NCBI RefSeq assembly: GCF_003173575.1
Contig: NZ_QGNY01000005.1
Span: forward strand, 248,001-312,000
Origin: Pedobacter paludis
Lineage (GTDB): Bacteria > Bacteroidota > Bacteroidia > Sphingobacteriales > Sphingobacteriaceae
DNA: 64,000 bases
Direction: 5' to 3'
The translations under genes were made by a program, and so were the position numbers. The notes beneath the pieces are model-generated. The model was not told the origin of the DNA and made no database searches. It saw only the letters and a list, made by a program, of their open reading frames with translations. Positions 9,351 through 18,209 of this stretch are shown piece by piece. Every line of letters starts with the position of its first letter. Position 1 is the stretch's first letter.

Positions 9351-10651
9351 TTCTTCATCGCCATATAATCCAATGTTAAAATAGAAAGCAGTTTAACACC
9401 TAAAACAAATCCACTTTCATCTAGATAGAAATCAGGAGTATGATGAGATGGAGCTTTTAATGAATCTCCTCCTTTAGGCATACCACCTAAAAAGACGAAT
9501 AATCCAGGCACTTTTTCCTGGAAGAAAGAAAAATCTTCTGCGCCAGTAACTGGAGGTTTTAACTTTACATGATCTGCACCCGCTGTAGCCTGCATGCTAG
9601 GCAACATTTTTTCAGTTAAGGCAATATTGTTAAAGGTTACTGGATAATGGTTGCTGTAAGGGATTTTAACTTCGGCAGTTGCTCCATTTGCCTCAGCAGT
9701 TTTGGCAACAATCGTCTTTATTCTATCTATAAACATGGCCTCATCTTCCTTACTAAAGTTTCTAACCGTACCTAACATTTCTACTTTTTCCGGAATGATA
9801 TTCGATCGAACACCGCCGTTAATGGCACCAATTGTAACCACACCAGGGTTTTCGGTCACATTTAAATTCCTGCTAACAATGGTTTGAAGATTATTTATAA
9901 TTTGTGCGGAAGTAACAATTGGATCAATACTGCTCCATGGATAAGCGCCGTGTGCCTGTCTGCCGGTAATGGTAATTTTCATATCGTTAACGGCGGCCAT
10001 AGTTCCACCCGGGCGATACGTAACGGTGCCAACTTCAGTTTGAGAATTAATATGGAGACCAAATATGACATCAACTTTTGGATTTTCTAAAACTCCTTCT
10101 TTAACCATCAAGGCAGCTCCTCCTTCTTCTCCAGCCGAAACCCCTTCTTCTGCTGGCTGAAAAATAAATTTAACCGTTCCCTGGATATCTTTTTGCATAG
10201 ATGATAGCACTTCTGCTACACCCATTAAAATGGCAACATGGCTATCATGGCCGCAAGCATGCATTACGCCAACCGTTTGCCCGTTGTACTGAGCTTTAAT
10301 CTTCGAAGCAAAAGGGACATCAACCCTTTCGGTAACGGGTAATCCGTCCATATCGGCACGAAGCGCTACAACAGGCCCCGGCTTACCACCTTTCAAAATT
10401 CCAACAACACCTGTTTTTGCAACACCAGGAGTAACTTTTATCCCTAAAGATTCTAAATGCTTAGCTATAATGCCAGCCGTTCTAACTTCATTATTCCCCA
10501 ATTCAGGATGTTCATGAAAATCTCTTCGCCAGGCGATAACTTTTTGTTCAATTGCATCGGCTTTTTTAGAAACAACTGCTCTTTGTTCAGATTTTTGAGC
10601 AAATGCGCCTAAAGAAATTAATGAAAAAAGGAATATGTAAAATCTTTTCAT
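9347..10651 (-). CDS. Secreted M20 family amidohydrolase
   Basis: This 434-residue enzyme has a signal peptide (about 1-19, GAFA-QK). It belongs to the M20D group, metal-dependent hydrolases that cleave N-acyl amino acids or related amides (hippurate hydrolase, IAA-amino-acid hydrolase). Metal-binding motifs are visible: ADMDGLPV (99-106), MHACGHDSHV (130-139) and QPAEEG (165-170). The lid domain follows at about 215-330, and the C-terminal GAEDFSFF gives the last metal ligand. The signal peptide places it in the periplasm, unlike the second M20 enzyme near 24 kb, which has none. The substrate is unknown. Confidence 0.88.
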   Translation of the reverse strand: MKRFYIFLFSLISLGAFAQKSEQRAVVSKKADAIEQKVIAWRRDFHEHPELGNNEVRTAGIIAKHLESLGIKVTPGVAKTGVVGILKGGKPGPVVALRADMDGLPVTERVDVPFASKIKAQYNGQTVGVMHACGHDSHVAILMGVAEVLSSMQKDIQGTVKFIFQPAEEGVSAGEEGGAALMVKEGVLENPKVDVIFGLHINSQTEVGTVTYRPGGTMAAVNDMKITITGRQAHGAYPWSSIDPIVTSAQIINNLQTIVSRNLNVTENPGVVTIGAINGGVRSNIIPEKVEMLGTVRNFSKEDEAMFIDRIKTIVAKTAEANGATAEVKIPYSNHYPVTFNNIALTEKMLPSMQATAGADHVKLKPPVTGAEDFSFFQEKVPGLFVFLGGMPKGGDSLKAPSHHTPDFYLDESGFVLGVKLLSILTLDYMAMKK

Positions 10652-10721
10652 ACTGAGTTTGGTTTGGGATTAAATTATGCTCTAATCTAGGTATTTTAAA
10701 GGATAGATAAAATTGATTGTA

Positions 10722-10758
10722 AACAACAAAGCCTTACAATAACTAGGGCTTTGCTGTT
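10722..10758 (-). terminator. Probable intrinsic terminator
   Basis: The stem AACAGCAAAGCC / GGCTTTGTTGTT, read on the minus strand, is followed by a short T-rich stretch. It lies just after the stop of the small lipoprotein gene upstream of it. The T-run is weak. Confidence 0.55.
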
Positions 10759-10769
10759 TAAATAACCTG

Positions 10770-11381
10770 TTAAGTTAATTCTACTTCAGTGGTTTCAGAT
10801 TCTAAAATCCTCCCATCAGATAAAGTTATAGATACCCTGAATCTATGTTTCTTTCCGCTTTTTGGTGGCACTTGTAAAAAAATACCTTCATAGAAAATAA
10901 TTGGCGGAATAAATTTAAAATCTTTAAAAGATTTGAGATAATCGGCCAATGAGATCGTAGTATCGTTACTTTTTGCCTTAAAGTATAAGCTAAGGTCTGT
11001 GCCCTTTGGATGGGCATCATCAAAATCGTTATTGGAAAATATTTTCAGGGATGAGAACTCTTCTTTAGGAATATAATCATCCTCCATACAACTGCAAGCA
11101 TACGCCGATTGGATTAACCCCCAGGATATCTGCTGTTTTTTTAACGTGATTTGCTCCGTTAACAACTGAATTTGAATACCGTAATTAGTGCTAGCGATTG
11201 TTCCTGCACTCGTTACTTTAGGTAGAGGCAAGGAGGAGTCTAAATTTTTAAGAGATGTGCCCTTGCTTGTAAAATAAATGGTTTGAGGTGATGTGCAATG
11301 ACAATCTACACATGAAGCAATGAGCTGCGAAATTAGGGCAAGGCCCAAAACAAATAGTATTTTCTTTATCATGATGAGCAT
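10770..11381 (-). CDS. Small Cys-rich lipoprotein of unknown function
   Basis: This 203-residue exported protein has a hydrophobic leader and a lipobox (LIASC). Translation may start at residue 1 or at the internal Met4 (MIKKILFV). The mature N-terminus is cysteine-rich (CVDCHC), with a second cluster AYACSC in the middle, then a beta-rich C-terminal half that reads like an Ig-like or transthyretin-like fold (HRFRVSITLSDGRILESETTEVEL). The SAYACSC stretch recurs in Bacteroidota lipoproteins, but I cannot name the family with confidence. It stands alone with its own terminator. Confidence 0.6.
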   Translation of the reverse strand: MLIMIKKILFVLGLALISQLIASCVDCHCTSPQTIYFTSKGTSLKNLDSSLPLPKVTSAGTIASTNYGIQIQLLTEQITLKKQQISWGLIQSAYACSCMEDDYIPKEEFSSLKIFSNNDFDDAHPKGTDLSLYFKAKSNDTTISLADYLKSFKDFKFIPPIIFYEGIFLQVPPKSGKKHRFRVSITLSDGRILESETTEVELT

Positions 11382-11452
11382 TAACTAAGGATTTTAAATT
11401 TAACAAAAAAGCTAAACAAATATCCTTGTATAGCTTTTTAGATATTGTTATT

Positions 11453-11974
11453 TTAATTAAACATTCCCTTTAGTTTATCTAAAATCCCTCCTTCAGCCGG
11501 AGTAGCACCAGCCTGACCAGGTTCTTGATTTTGGCCACCATTAAACATGCCGATTACGTCACTCACATCAAATTTACCGTCACTTCCTCCAGAAAGGCTT
11601 CCTAAAATATCTTTGATATTAAATGAGCTATCGTTTGGATCGGCTGTTTTTTGTGTAAGTTTTCCGATAATTACAGGGATTACACTGGCAGCAATTCCCT
11701 TTGCTGTATCTGCATTTATCCCTAAACCGCTTAGTTTATCAATAAAACTTCCTGAGGCTTGTTGTGCAACTGCAGACCCTTCTGCGCTGCCACCATTAAA
11801 AATATCGGCAACGGAGCCAATATTGCCTGATGATAATTGATCTTTCAATGAATCAAAGATTGACCCTGACGCAGCCTGAATCACAGCTTGATTGTGTTCG
11901 TTTGGAACTTCACTATTGTTAACAACAGTATCTTGAACGTTTTCGCGCACCAGTTCGTTTAAATTTTCTAACAT
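11453..11974 (-). CDS. DUF937/YidB-like protein
   Basis: This 173-residue protein without signal peptide is rich in Gly, Ala and Ser. The middle part GINADTAKGIAASVIPVIIGKLTQK (interrupted by polar turns) has the small-residue helix-hairpin pattern of DUF937/YidB-like proteins. The C-terminus is low in complexity (Gly/Gln-rich) and ends in GGILDKLKGMFN. The role of this family is unknown. It is monocistronic and diverges from pgi. Confidence 0.65.
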   Translation of the reverse strand: MLENLNELVRENVQDTVVNNSEVPNEHNQAVIQAASGSIFDSLKDQLSSGNIGSVADIFNGGSAEGSAVAQQASGSFIDKLSGLGINADTAKGIAASVIPVIIGKLTQKTADPNDSSFNIKDILGSLSGGSDGKFDVSDVIGMFNGGQNQEPGQAGATPAEGGILDKLKGMFN

Positions 11975-12134
11975 GACCGTTTTGTTTACATTAATTTTAA
12001 TAACATTTCTTGGCAGGATGATGTTATAACCAAGTTACGTTGTTTGCATCAAATTAAAAATTCTATCTTTTTGAACATTAAAAAGACTGTTTTAAATTTT
12101 TGCTTTATTACTTTTACACAAAACTCAAAGAATT

Positions 12135-13781
12135 ATGTTACCAAAAATTAATTTTACAGAAACCGAAGCCTACAAATATTTGGCTGATCATTTTATAGAT
12201 ATTAATCAAAAAAGCATCGCCTCTCTTTTTGCCGAAGATGCAGATCGTTTTACAAAATTTTCAGTTTTTTTCGAGGATATTTTATTAGACTACAGCAAAA
12301 ATAGAATTAGTGACGAAACTTTAGCGTTGCTAATGCAATTGGCTCGCGAGTGTAAGTTAGACGAAGCGATTAAAGCCATGTACGATGGTGATAAAATTAA
12401 TGAAACTGAAGATCGTTCTGTTCTTCATATCGCTTTGCGTAACCTCAGCAATACGCCCGTTTTGGTTGATGGAAAAGATGTTATGCCAGAGGTGAATGCA
12501 GTGCTTGCGAAAATGGAGAAATTTAGCAACAGCATTATCAGTGGAGAATGGAAAGGATATACCGGCAAAGCCATTACCGATGTAGTAAATATAGGCATTG
12601 GCGGTTCTGATCTGGGCCCAGTAATGGTTACTGAAGCGTTAAAACATTATAAAAATCATTTAAACATCCACTTCGTTTCCAATATTGATGGAACGCACAT
12701 TGCCGAAACATTACAAGATTTAAATGCAGAAACCACTTTGTTTTTAGTGGCTTCGAAGACATTTACCACACAGGAAACCATGACGAACGCACATTCTGCA
12801 CGTAGTTGGTTTTTAGAAAAGGGTGGTAAGGAAGATGATATTGCCAAACATTTCGCGGCTTTATCTACCAACGCCAAAGATGTTTCAGCTTTTGGAATTG
12901 ACACCGAAAACATGTTCGAGTTTTGGGACTGGGTTGGTGGCCGTTATTCGTTATGGAGTGCAATTGGATTATCCATTTCATTAAGCATTGGTTTTGATAA
13001 TTTTAAACAACTTTTGGCAGGTGCGCATGCAACGGATAATCATTTTAAAACCGCAGAATTTGAAAGCAACCTACCTGTTATTTTAGGTTTATTGGGTGTT
13101 TGGTATATTAATTTCTACAATGCAGAAACACAGGTTATTTTACCTTACGATCAATACTTGCACCGCTTTTCTGCTTATTTCCAACAGGGCGATATGGAGA
13201 GCAACGGAAAACATGTAGATAGAAATGGTAATGAAGTTGATTACGAAACTGGTCCGATAATTTGGGGTGAGCCAGGTACAAATGGTCAACATGCATTTTA
13301 TCAATTAATCCACCAAGGGACAAGAATTATTCCGGCTGATTTTATAGCACCAGCGCAAAGTTTAAATCCACTTGGCGAGCACCATGAAATTTTATTGTCT
13401 AATTTCTTCGCCCAAACGGAGGCTTTAATGAATGGCAAAACTGAAGAGGAAGTTTCTTCAGAATTGAAAAAAGACGGTAAAACAGATTCGGAGATTGCTA
13501 AGCTAGCGCCATTTAAAGTTTTTGAAGGCAATAGACCAACAAACTCTATTTTATTGAAAAAAATTACACCATATAGCTTAGGCAGTTTGGTAGCCATATA
13601 CGAACATAAAATATTTGTTCAGGGAATTATCTGGAACATTTTTAGTTTCGACCAGTGGGGTGTGGAATTAGGAAAGCAGCTGGCTAAAAAAATCTTACCA
13701 GAATTAAAAGGCAATGAAGATATTTCAAGTCATGATGGCTCTACCAATGGGTTGATTAACCAATACAAAGCCTGGAGATAA
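12135..13781 (+). CDS. pgi: Glucose-6-phosphate isomerase
   Basis: This enzyme interconverts glucose-6-phosphate and fructose-6-phosphate in glycolysis and gluconeogenesis in the cytoplasm. At 548 residues it is the normal long-form length. Signatures include [50 protein letters not shown] (SIS fold and sugar-phosphate loop), the catalytic Glu in MESNGK, His in [11 protein letters not shown], and Lys in [10 protein letters not shown] near the C-terminus. The gene is monocistronic, has no Shine-Dalgarno sequence before its ATG, and ends at a strong terminator. Confidence 0.97.
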   Translation: MLPKINFTETEAYKYLADHFIDINQKSIASLFAEDADRFTKFSVFFEDILLDYSKNRISDETLALLMQLARECKLDEAIKAMYDGDKINETEDRSVLHIALRNLSNTPVLVDGKDVMPEVNAVLAKMEKFSNSIISGEWKGYTGKAITDVVNIGIGGSDLGPVMVTEALKHYKNHLNIHFVSNIDGTHIAETLQDLNAETTLFLVASKTFTTQETMTNAHSARSWFLEKGGKEDDIAKHFAALSTNAKDVSAFGIDTENMFEFWDWVGGRYSLWSAIGLSISLSIGFDNFKQLLAGAHATDNHFKTAEFESNLPVILGLLGVWYINFYNAETQVILPYDQYLHRFSAYFQQGDMESNGKHVDRNGNEVDYETGPIIWGEPGTNGQHAFYQLIHQGTRIIPADFIAPAQSLNPLGEHHEILLSNFFAQTEALMNGKTEEEVSSELKKDGKTDSEIAKLAPFKVFEGNRPTNSILLKKITPYSLGSLVAIYEHKIFVQGIIWNIFSFDQWGVELGKQLAKKILPELKGNEDISSHDGSTNGLINQYKAWR

Positions 13782-13801
13782 GAATAATATATTTTTTTTT
13801 G

Positions 13802-13836
13802 AAACCTGCTCAATTTAATCTGAGCAGGTTTTTTTG
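13802..13836 (+). terminator. Intrinsic terminator of pgi
   Basis: The 11-bp stem AAACCTGCTCA / TGAGCAGGTTT with an 8-base loop is followed by a T-run, 20 bases after the pgi stop. Confidence 0.9.
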
Positions 13837-14050
13837 TTTTATGGCCACTGCATTAATTTATTTTTCAATTCAGCAAGCAACCAAAAATCAGAAGCAAACG
13901 TAATCAACCTGAATTCATTAGAAATTCAATTTGAAAATCTTTGCTATTGTGAATACATCCCTGTTTTTCACTTCTCTTAATGGGTTAAATATTAACCGGG
14001 CACAATAGATGGATTTTTATAACAGAACATAAAATTCTAGAACTCTGGTT

Positions 14051-14611
14051 ATGACTAACAAAAAACAGATTGTAGTAATCCTTTTCGCTGCATTTTTAAT
14101 CATGCTTTGCATCTCTGTAAGCGCTCAAAGCTTTACCTCGGGCAATGTTAAAACATCATTCTTTTCTTCTACGCCAATAGAAGATATAAAAGCTTCGAGC
14201 AGTAAGACTTCTGCTGTATTAATTTCGAAAACAGGAGAATTTGCCTTTCAAGTACCCGTAAAAAGTTTCGAGTTTGAAAAGAAATTGATGCAGGAACATT
14301 TTAACGAAAACTATTTGGAAAGTGATAAATATCCAACTGCAGGATTTAAAGGCTCTATAGATCCGAATATAAATTGGACCAAGGACGGCGAGTATAACAT
14401 TGTGGCTAAAGGAACGCTAACGGTTCATGGAGTAACCAAACCCAGAAATATTCCGGCAAAAATTATTATAAAAAATGGTACCGCAACAATTACATCAAGC
14501 TTTGATGTAGCCTGCGTAGATCATAATATAGAAATCCCAACATTGGTTTTCACTAAAATAGCCAAAGTAATCTCGGTAAAAATTAACGGAACACTCACTC
14601 AAAAGCCCTAA
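14051..14611 (+). CDS. YceI family periplasmic protein
   Basis: This 186-residue secreted protein has a signal peptide (about 1-25, SVSAQ). It has the YceI lipocalin-like fold, which in known members binds polyisoprenoid or similar long lipids. Visible family marks are FTSGNVKTSFFSS at the start of the mature part, the segment NYLESDKYPTAGFKGSI, and GTLTVHGVTKPRNIPA. It is the first gene of a three-gene set with 6- and 12-base gaps (YceI, DUF5777 barrel, Rieske lipoprotein). The arrangement suggests an envelope redox or lipid-linked electron-transfer role, but that is inference. Confidence 0.85.
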   Translation: MTNKKQIVVILFAAFLIMLCISVSAQSFTSGNVKTSFFSSTPIEDIKASSSKTSAVLISKTGEFAFQVPVKSFEFEKKLMQEHFNENYLESDKYPTAGFKGSIDPNINWTKDGEYNIVAKGTLTVHGVTKPRNIPAKIIIKNGTATITSSFDVACVDHNIEIPTLVFTKIAKVISVKINGTLTQKP

Positions 14612-14617
14612 ACACAT

Positions 14618-15556
14618 ATGTTGAAAATCTCTACACTCCTCAGTTTTGCCCTTTTATTAAGTGGCAATATTTATGCTCAATCTGCCGATTCCTTACTGAA
14701 ATCGATGACGGATACGGCAAAAATAAAAGTGCTTAATCCAACTTTTAAATCTACACGGATTGTACTTTCCCAATCTACCGAAACCCAAAAAAAACACGAT
14801 CTCGATATGCGCATCAGACATCATTTTGGTGATATTGGGGGCGAATTTGGAAGTGCGCACACGCTTTACGGTTTGGACGTGGCTTCTGATCTTTTTATAG
14901 GATTTGATTACGGGATAACAGATAAATTAACCATAAGTATTGGCAGAAGCAAGCATGATGAGCTTTATAATGGTTTTTTAAAATATAAACTTTTAGAGCA
15001 AGGCGGTGGGAAGTATGGAAACATTCCGATAAATGTTACACTGTTGGCGCAAATGGGTTGGATTGCAAGAGAACCCTTTACAACTACAGAATTCCCAACA
15101 TATGCCAATCGTTTCACTTACTTTTTACAACCCATATTTTCAAGAAAAATAACGCAAAGAATCTCTTTACAGGTTGCGCCATCGGTATTGTTAAGAAAAA
15201 ACACAACTGAGGCACAAGATCCAGAAAGCTTGATTAGTATCGGCTTTGCCGGAAGGGTAAAGCTAACCAAAAGATTATCCTTTGTTGCCGATTACACCTT
15301 GGTTAATGGCATAAACCGACCGATAGATTTAGTGCAGAAATTTTATAACCCTTTAGGTGTTGGGCTAGAAATAGAAACTGGTGGGCATGTTTTCTCGCTC
15401 AATTTTATGAATTCAGAATACATCTCAGAAAACAGTTTTATTCCCGACACCAAAAAATCATGGAAGCACGGTGGTGTTCGATTTGGGTTTACCATTTCCA
15501 GAAACTTTACGCTGTTCAAATCAAAGGATAAAGACCTTCAATCTAAAATATACTAA
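14618..15556 (+). CDS. DUF5777 family outer-membrane beta-barrel protein
   Basis: This 312-residue protein has a signal peptide (about 1-20, IYA-QS). The sequence alternates as transmembrane beta strands do and carries the DUF5777 marks DMRIRHHFGDIGGEFG and ASDLFIGFDYGITDKLTISIGRSK. It is probably a small outer-membrane porin-like barrel. It is the middle gene of the YceI/Rieske operon, with very short spacings on both sides. The family has no established function. Confidence 0.8.
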   Translation: MLKISTLLSFALLLSGNIYAQSADSLLKSMTDTAKIKVLNPTFKSTRIVLSQSTETQKKHDLDMRIRHHFGDIGGEFGSAHTLYGLDVASDLFIGFDYGITDKLTISIGRSKHDELYNGFLKYKLLEQGGGKYGNIPINVTLLAQMGWIAREPFTTTEFPTYANRFTYFLQPIFSRKITQRISLQVAPSVLLRKNTTEAQDPESLISIGFAGRVKLTKRLSFVADYTLVNGINRPIDLVQKFYNPLGVGLEIETGGHVFSLNFMNSEYISENSFIPDTKKSWKHGGVRFGFTISRNFTLFKSKDKDLQSKIY

Positions 15557-15568
15557 CAAAACAGAATT

Positions 15569-16024
15569 ATGGAACGTAACGAATTTATTAAATCTCTGGG
15601 CTTAGGAATAGCCTTGGTTTGCACGGGTTCGTGCTTATCTAGTTGTGGTAAAAAAGGTGATGACCCATCTCCAAACAACCCTAGTGGTGGCGGAGGTGTA
15701 TCATCTGGAACCACAGCTAGTGTAGATTTAGGCACGCAACTTTTAACTGTAGGTGCATCGGTAGTAGTAAGCGGAATTTTATTTATTAGAACAGCTACCG
15801 GAAATGCCACAACCTCTTTTGCCGCAACACAGGCAACTTGTCCGCACCAAGGTGGTTCGTTAAATTTTATTCAAGCAAGCAACTTTATTCAATGCAGTTT
15901 ACATGCATCAAGATATACAACATCGGGCAGTATTTTAGCTCAACCGAACGATGGCGGAACAACAAGCGCTTTAAAAACTTATCCATTAACACTCACTGGA
16001 TCAACGCTTTCAGCCACAGCATAG
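15569..16024 (+). CDS. Rieske [2Fe-2S] lipoprotein
   Basis: This 151-residue exported protein has a short Tat-like or Sec leader (ERNEFIKSLGLG) and a lipobox-like Cys26 (LSSCGKK), followed by a Gly/Ser-rich linker. The Rieske cluster ligands are present as CPHQG (Cys91, His93) and CSLH (Cys109, His112), spaced 18 residues apart. Rieske centres carry single electrons. The small size and lack of other domains make it a stand-alone electron-transfer protein rather than part of a dioxygenase. It is the last gene of the YceI-DUF5777-Rieske operon, with no visible partner oxidase. Confidence 0.85.
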   Translation: MERNEFIKSLGLGIALVCTGSCLSSCGKKGDDPSPNNPSGGGGVSSGTTASVDLGTQLLTVGASVVVSGILFIRTATGNATTSFAATQATCPHQGGSLNFIQASNFIQCSLHASRYTTSGSILAQPNDGGTTSALKTYPLTLTGSTLSATA

Positions 16025-16192
16025 TCATTTGTTTTTATTAGGGTTAGGTGGTACTATTTTAATGGTATCGCCTTTTTATTTTGGCTGAATTATTGAGTAT
16101 CTTTAAGTATAAAAATTTTTGAGTTGCCGTATTTTATGGAATCCGACAGGCTTGCACATCATTAAGTTGTTATTTCATTAAAAATATTAATC

Positions 16193-16723
16193 ATGAAAAG
16201 TTTAAAATTCCTATTGAGTATTACCATGTTTGGTTTAGCCATGCATGCTTTTGCGCAAACCAATAAAGAAACAACGGCCAAAATTGTTGCCGATAAAAAT
16301 TATACGTTCGTTGCAAATACTGCAATCCCGATGGCCAACAATGATTTGAATAATATTATGTCTAGAATGCCCGGCGGACAAGGTGCAGGCATGATAAATC
16401 TTTCTGGCTCACAATACGATGTGAAAGTGAATAAAGATAGTGTAATTGCTTATTTGCCATTTTATGGCCGTTCTTATAATGCGCCATATAATCCAACTGA
16501 AGGTGGAATAAAGTTTACATCCAAAGATTTTACTTACACAGAATCAAAATCTAAGAAAGGTGCGTACACCATTCAAATTAACACAAAGGATGTTAAGAGA
16601 GAAAATTATCGTTTCACAATTAACATCTCAGCCAATGGCTATGCATCACTAATTGCGAGTAGTGTAAACAAGCAACCCATAACATTTAATGGATATTTAA
16701 GCGAGTCTAAAGGAAATGATTAA
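16193..16723 (+). CDS. DUF4251 domain-containing periplasmic protein
   Basis: This 176-residue secreted protein has a signal peptide (about 1-21, AFA-QT). It matches the DUF4251 family through MNLSGSQYDVKVNKDSVIAYLPFYGR-like text (here INLSGSQYDVKV and SVIAYLPFYGRSYNAPYNP) and the later GIKFTSKDFTYTESKSKKG. The family is confined to Bacteroidota and is of unknown function. Length is typical. It is monocistronic, with its own terminator shared with the convergent gene. Confidence 0.82.
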   Translation: MKSLKFLLSITMFGLAMHAFAQTNKETTAKIVADKNYTFVANTAIPMANNDLNNIMSRMPGGQGAGMINLSGSQYDVKVNKDSVIAYLPFYGRSYNAPYNPTEGGIKFTSKDFTYTESKSKKGAYTIQINTKDVKRENYRFTINISANGYASLIASSVNKQPITFNGYLSESKGND

Positions 16724-16725
16724 AT

Positions 16726-16757
16726 AAAAAAGGAGTCAGAAATCTGACTCCTTTTTT
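16726..16757. terminator. Bidirectional intrinsic terminator
   Basis: The stem AAAAAGGAGTCAGA / TCTGACTCCTTTTT has T-runs in both directions. It lies between the convergent DUF4251 and glutaminyl cyclase genes. Confidence 0.9.
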
Positions 16758-16765
16758 ATGATCAC

Positions 16766-17848
16766 TTATTTTTTAATCATTTTTATCTCGAAAATATGTG
16801 GCCATTTTTTACCTGCAACAAAAAGTCTTTTAGAAGCTTTATCGTAAGCAATTCCATTTAACACATTGTTTCCGATTTCGTCTTCGGTTTTAAAATAGCC
16901 CTGTGGTAATAAACCTGATAAATCAATTCTTGCCTCAACGGCTCCGCTGGTCGGATTTATGATGAGGATATCATTAGTCGTGTAAACATTCGCGTAGATT
17001 TTGCCATCAATCATTTCAAGTTCATTCAAATCTTTTATTGGTCCCTTATTATCAAAAACATCAATCGAGCCCGTTGGTTGATAAGTATTTTTATCCAAGA
17101 AAAATATCGTTCCGGATCCATCCGTATTTAAAACTTTATCACCATCAAAGTACAAGCCCCAACCCTCTTGCGTACCATGGTTATATGGGAACTCCCCTAT
17201 TTTCTTAAAAGTGGCTTTATCATAAACGAAACCGATTTTTTCGCGATAGGTAAGCTGAATAATTTTATTGCCGATTACCGTGATTCCCTCTCCAAAATAC
17301 TTTTTATCCAATTCGGTTTTTTGAACAATTTTTCCGTTAGCAGGCTCAACCTTGCGTAAGCTCGAATGGCCATAATCTCCCGCACTTTCGTAGAAATATC
17401 CATCGTGATATTCTAAGCCTTCTACATAAGATGATGTATCGTGCGGTAAGGTCTTAACAACTTGATAAGTGTATTGAACTGGTTCTATATTCGATAAAAC
17501 ATTGATGTTGGTCGTTAAATCATCCGATTTTCCATCGCCGAAAACCCTTGCAGTAATTAAGTGATTACCCAATTTTAAGCCAGCCGTTTTAAGTTTTAAG
17601 ATTGAGGTATCTTTTTTTGATTCAATTTTTACTGTATCGAGCAAATAAACAACAGAATCTACTTTTCTATCGTTACCAAACTGTACTTTAACTTCTATTT
17701 CATTACCTGATGGAACATTTAACCCAATAATTGGAGAAACAATGCTTCGGTAGGAAATTGAGGGCGTGTTTTTACAAGAACTGATAAAAGCAATTAAAAC
17801 TGCTATAAAAAATAAGTATTTAATCTTCTGGCCAAAAAGCATCTTCAA
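16766..17848 (-). CDS. Glutaminyl-peptide cyclotransferase-like lipoprotein
   Basis: This 360-residue lipoprotein (lipobox SSC, Cys25) is related to plant/bacterial-type glutamine cyclotransferases, which turn N-terminal Gln into pyroglutamate using a five-bladed propeller. An Ig-like N-terminal part (about 30-120) precedes the propeller (about 125-360). Family marks are VEGLEYHDGYFYESAGDYGHSSLR, FGEGITVIGNKIIQLTYRE, HGTQEGWGLYFDG, LNELEMIDGKIYANVY and NVLNGIAYD. The start overlaps the end of yraN by 29 bases, so the gene is translated from the dnaG-yraN transcript. Export as a lipoprotein suggests it matures secreted proteins. Confidence 0.85.
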   Translation of the reverse strand: MKMLFGQKIKYLFFIAVLIAFISSCKNTPSISYRSIVSPIIGLNVPSGNEIEVKVQFGNDRKVDSVVYLLDTVKIESKKDTSILKLKTAGLKLGNHLITARVFGDGKSDDLTTNINVLSNIEPVQYTYQVVKTLPHDTSSYVEGLEYHDGYFYESAGDYGHSSLRKVEPANGKIVQKTELDKKYFGEGITVIGNKIIQLTYREKIGFVYDKATFKKIGEFPYNHGTQEGWGLYFDGDKVLNTDGSGTIFFLDKNTYQPTGSIDVFDNKGPIKDLNELEMIDGKIYANVYTTNDILIINPTSGAVEARIDLSGLLPQGYFKTEDEIGNNVLNGIAYDKASKRLFVAGKKWPHIFEIKMIKK

Positions 17849-18209
17849 TATGATTTAATGTGTAATTTTTATTTTTTGTAAATGTAATTGCAATAATATC
17901 AAAACGAATTTCATTTTGATGATTCATAATTTCAATATATTCTGTGGAAGCAAGTTCCATTTGTTTTTGTTTAGCTTTCTGTACAAAATCTTCTGGCTGG
18001 CCAAAAGCGATCGAGCTTCTGGTTTTAACTTCAACAAAAATTATAATTCCGTTCTTATAAGCAATAAGATCAACCTCGGCCTTACCATAAACCCAGTTTT
18101 CATCTAAAATTTCATACTCGTTATCTTCAAGATATCGTTTAGCAATTTGCTCTCCTTCTCTTCCTATATCGTTATGAACAGCCAATTTCAACAATTTATT
18201 TAACAACAA
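17820..18209 (-). CDS. YraN family (UPF0102) endonuclease-like protein
   Basis: This 129-residue cytoplasmic protein has the Holliday-junction-resolvase-like nuclease fold of UPF0102. Motifs are GREGEQIAKRYL, the acidic residue in GKAEVDLIA, and the catalytic-type FVEVKTR. The biological role is unsettled. It overlaps dnaG at its 5' end by 14 bases and glutaminyl cyclase at its 3' end by 29 bases. The N-terminal MLLNKLLKLAVHN precedes the usual family start, so a later start is possible, but no ATG lies between. Confidence 0.85.
   Translation of the reverse strand: MLLNKLLKLAVHNDIGREGEQIAKRYLEDNEYEILDENWVYGKAEVDLIAYKNGIIIFVEVKTRSSIAFGQPEDFVQKAKQKQMELASTEYIEIMNHQNEIRFDIIAITFTKNKNYTLNHIEDAFWPED

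Noticed and set aside
12070..12117. TTTG and TACTTTTA before pgi as a promoter
   Set aside because: The spacing of 35 bases is too long for the Bacteroidota -33/-7 pair.
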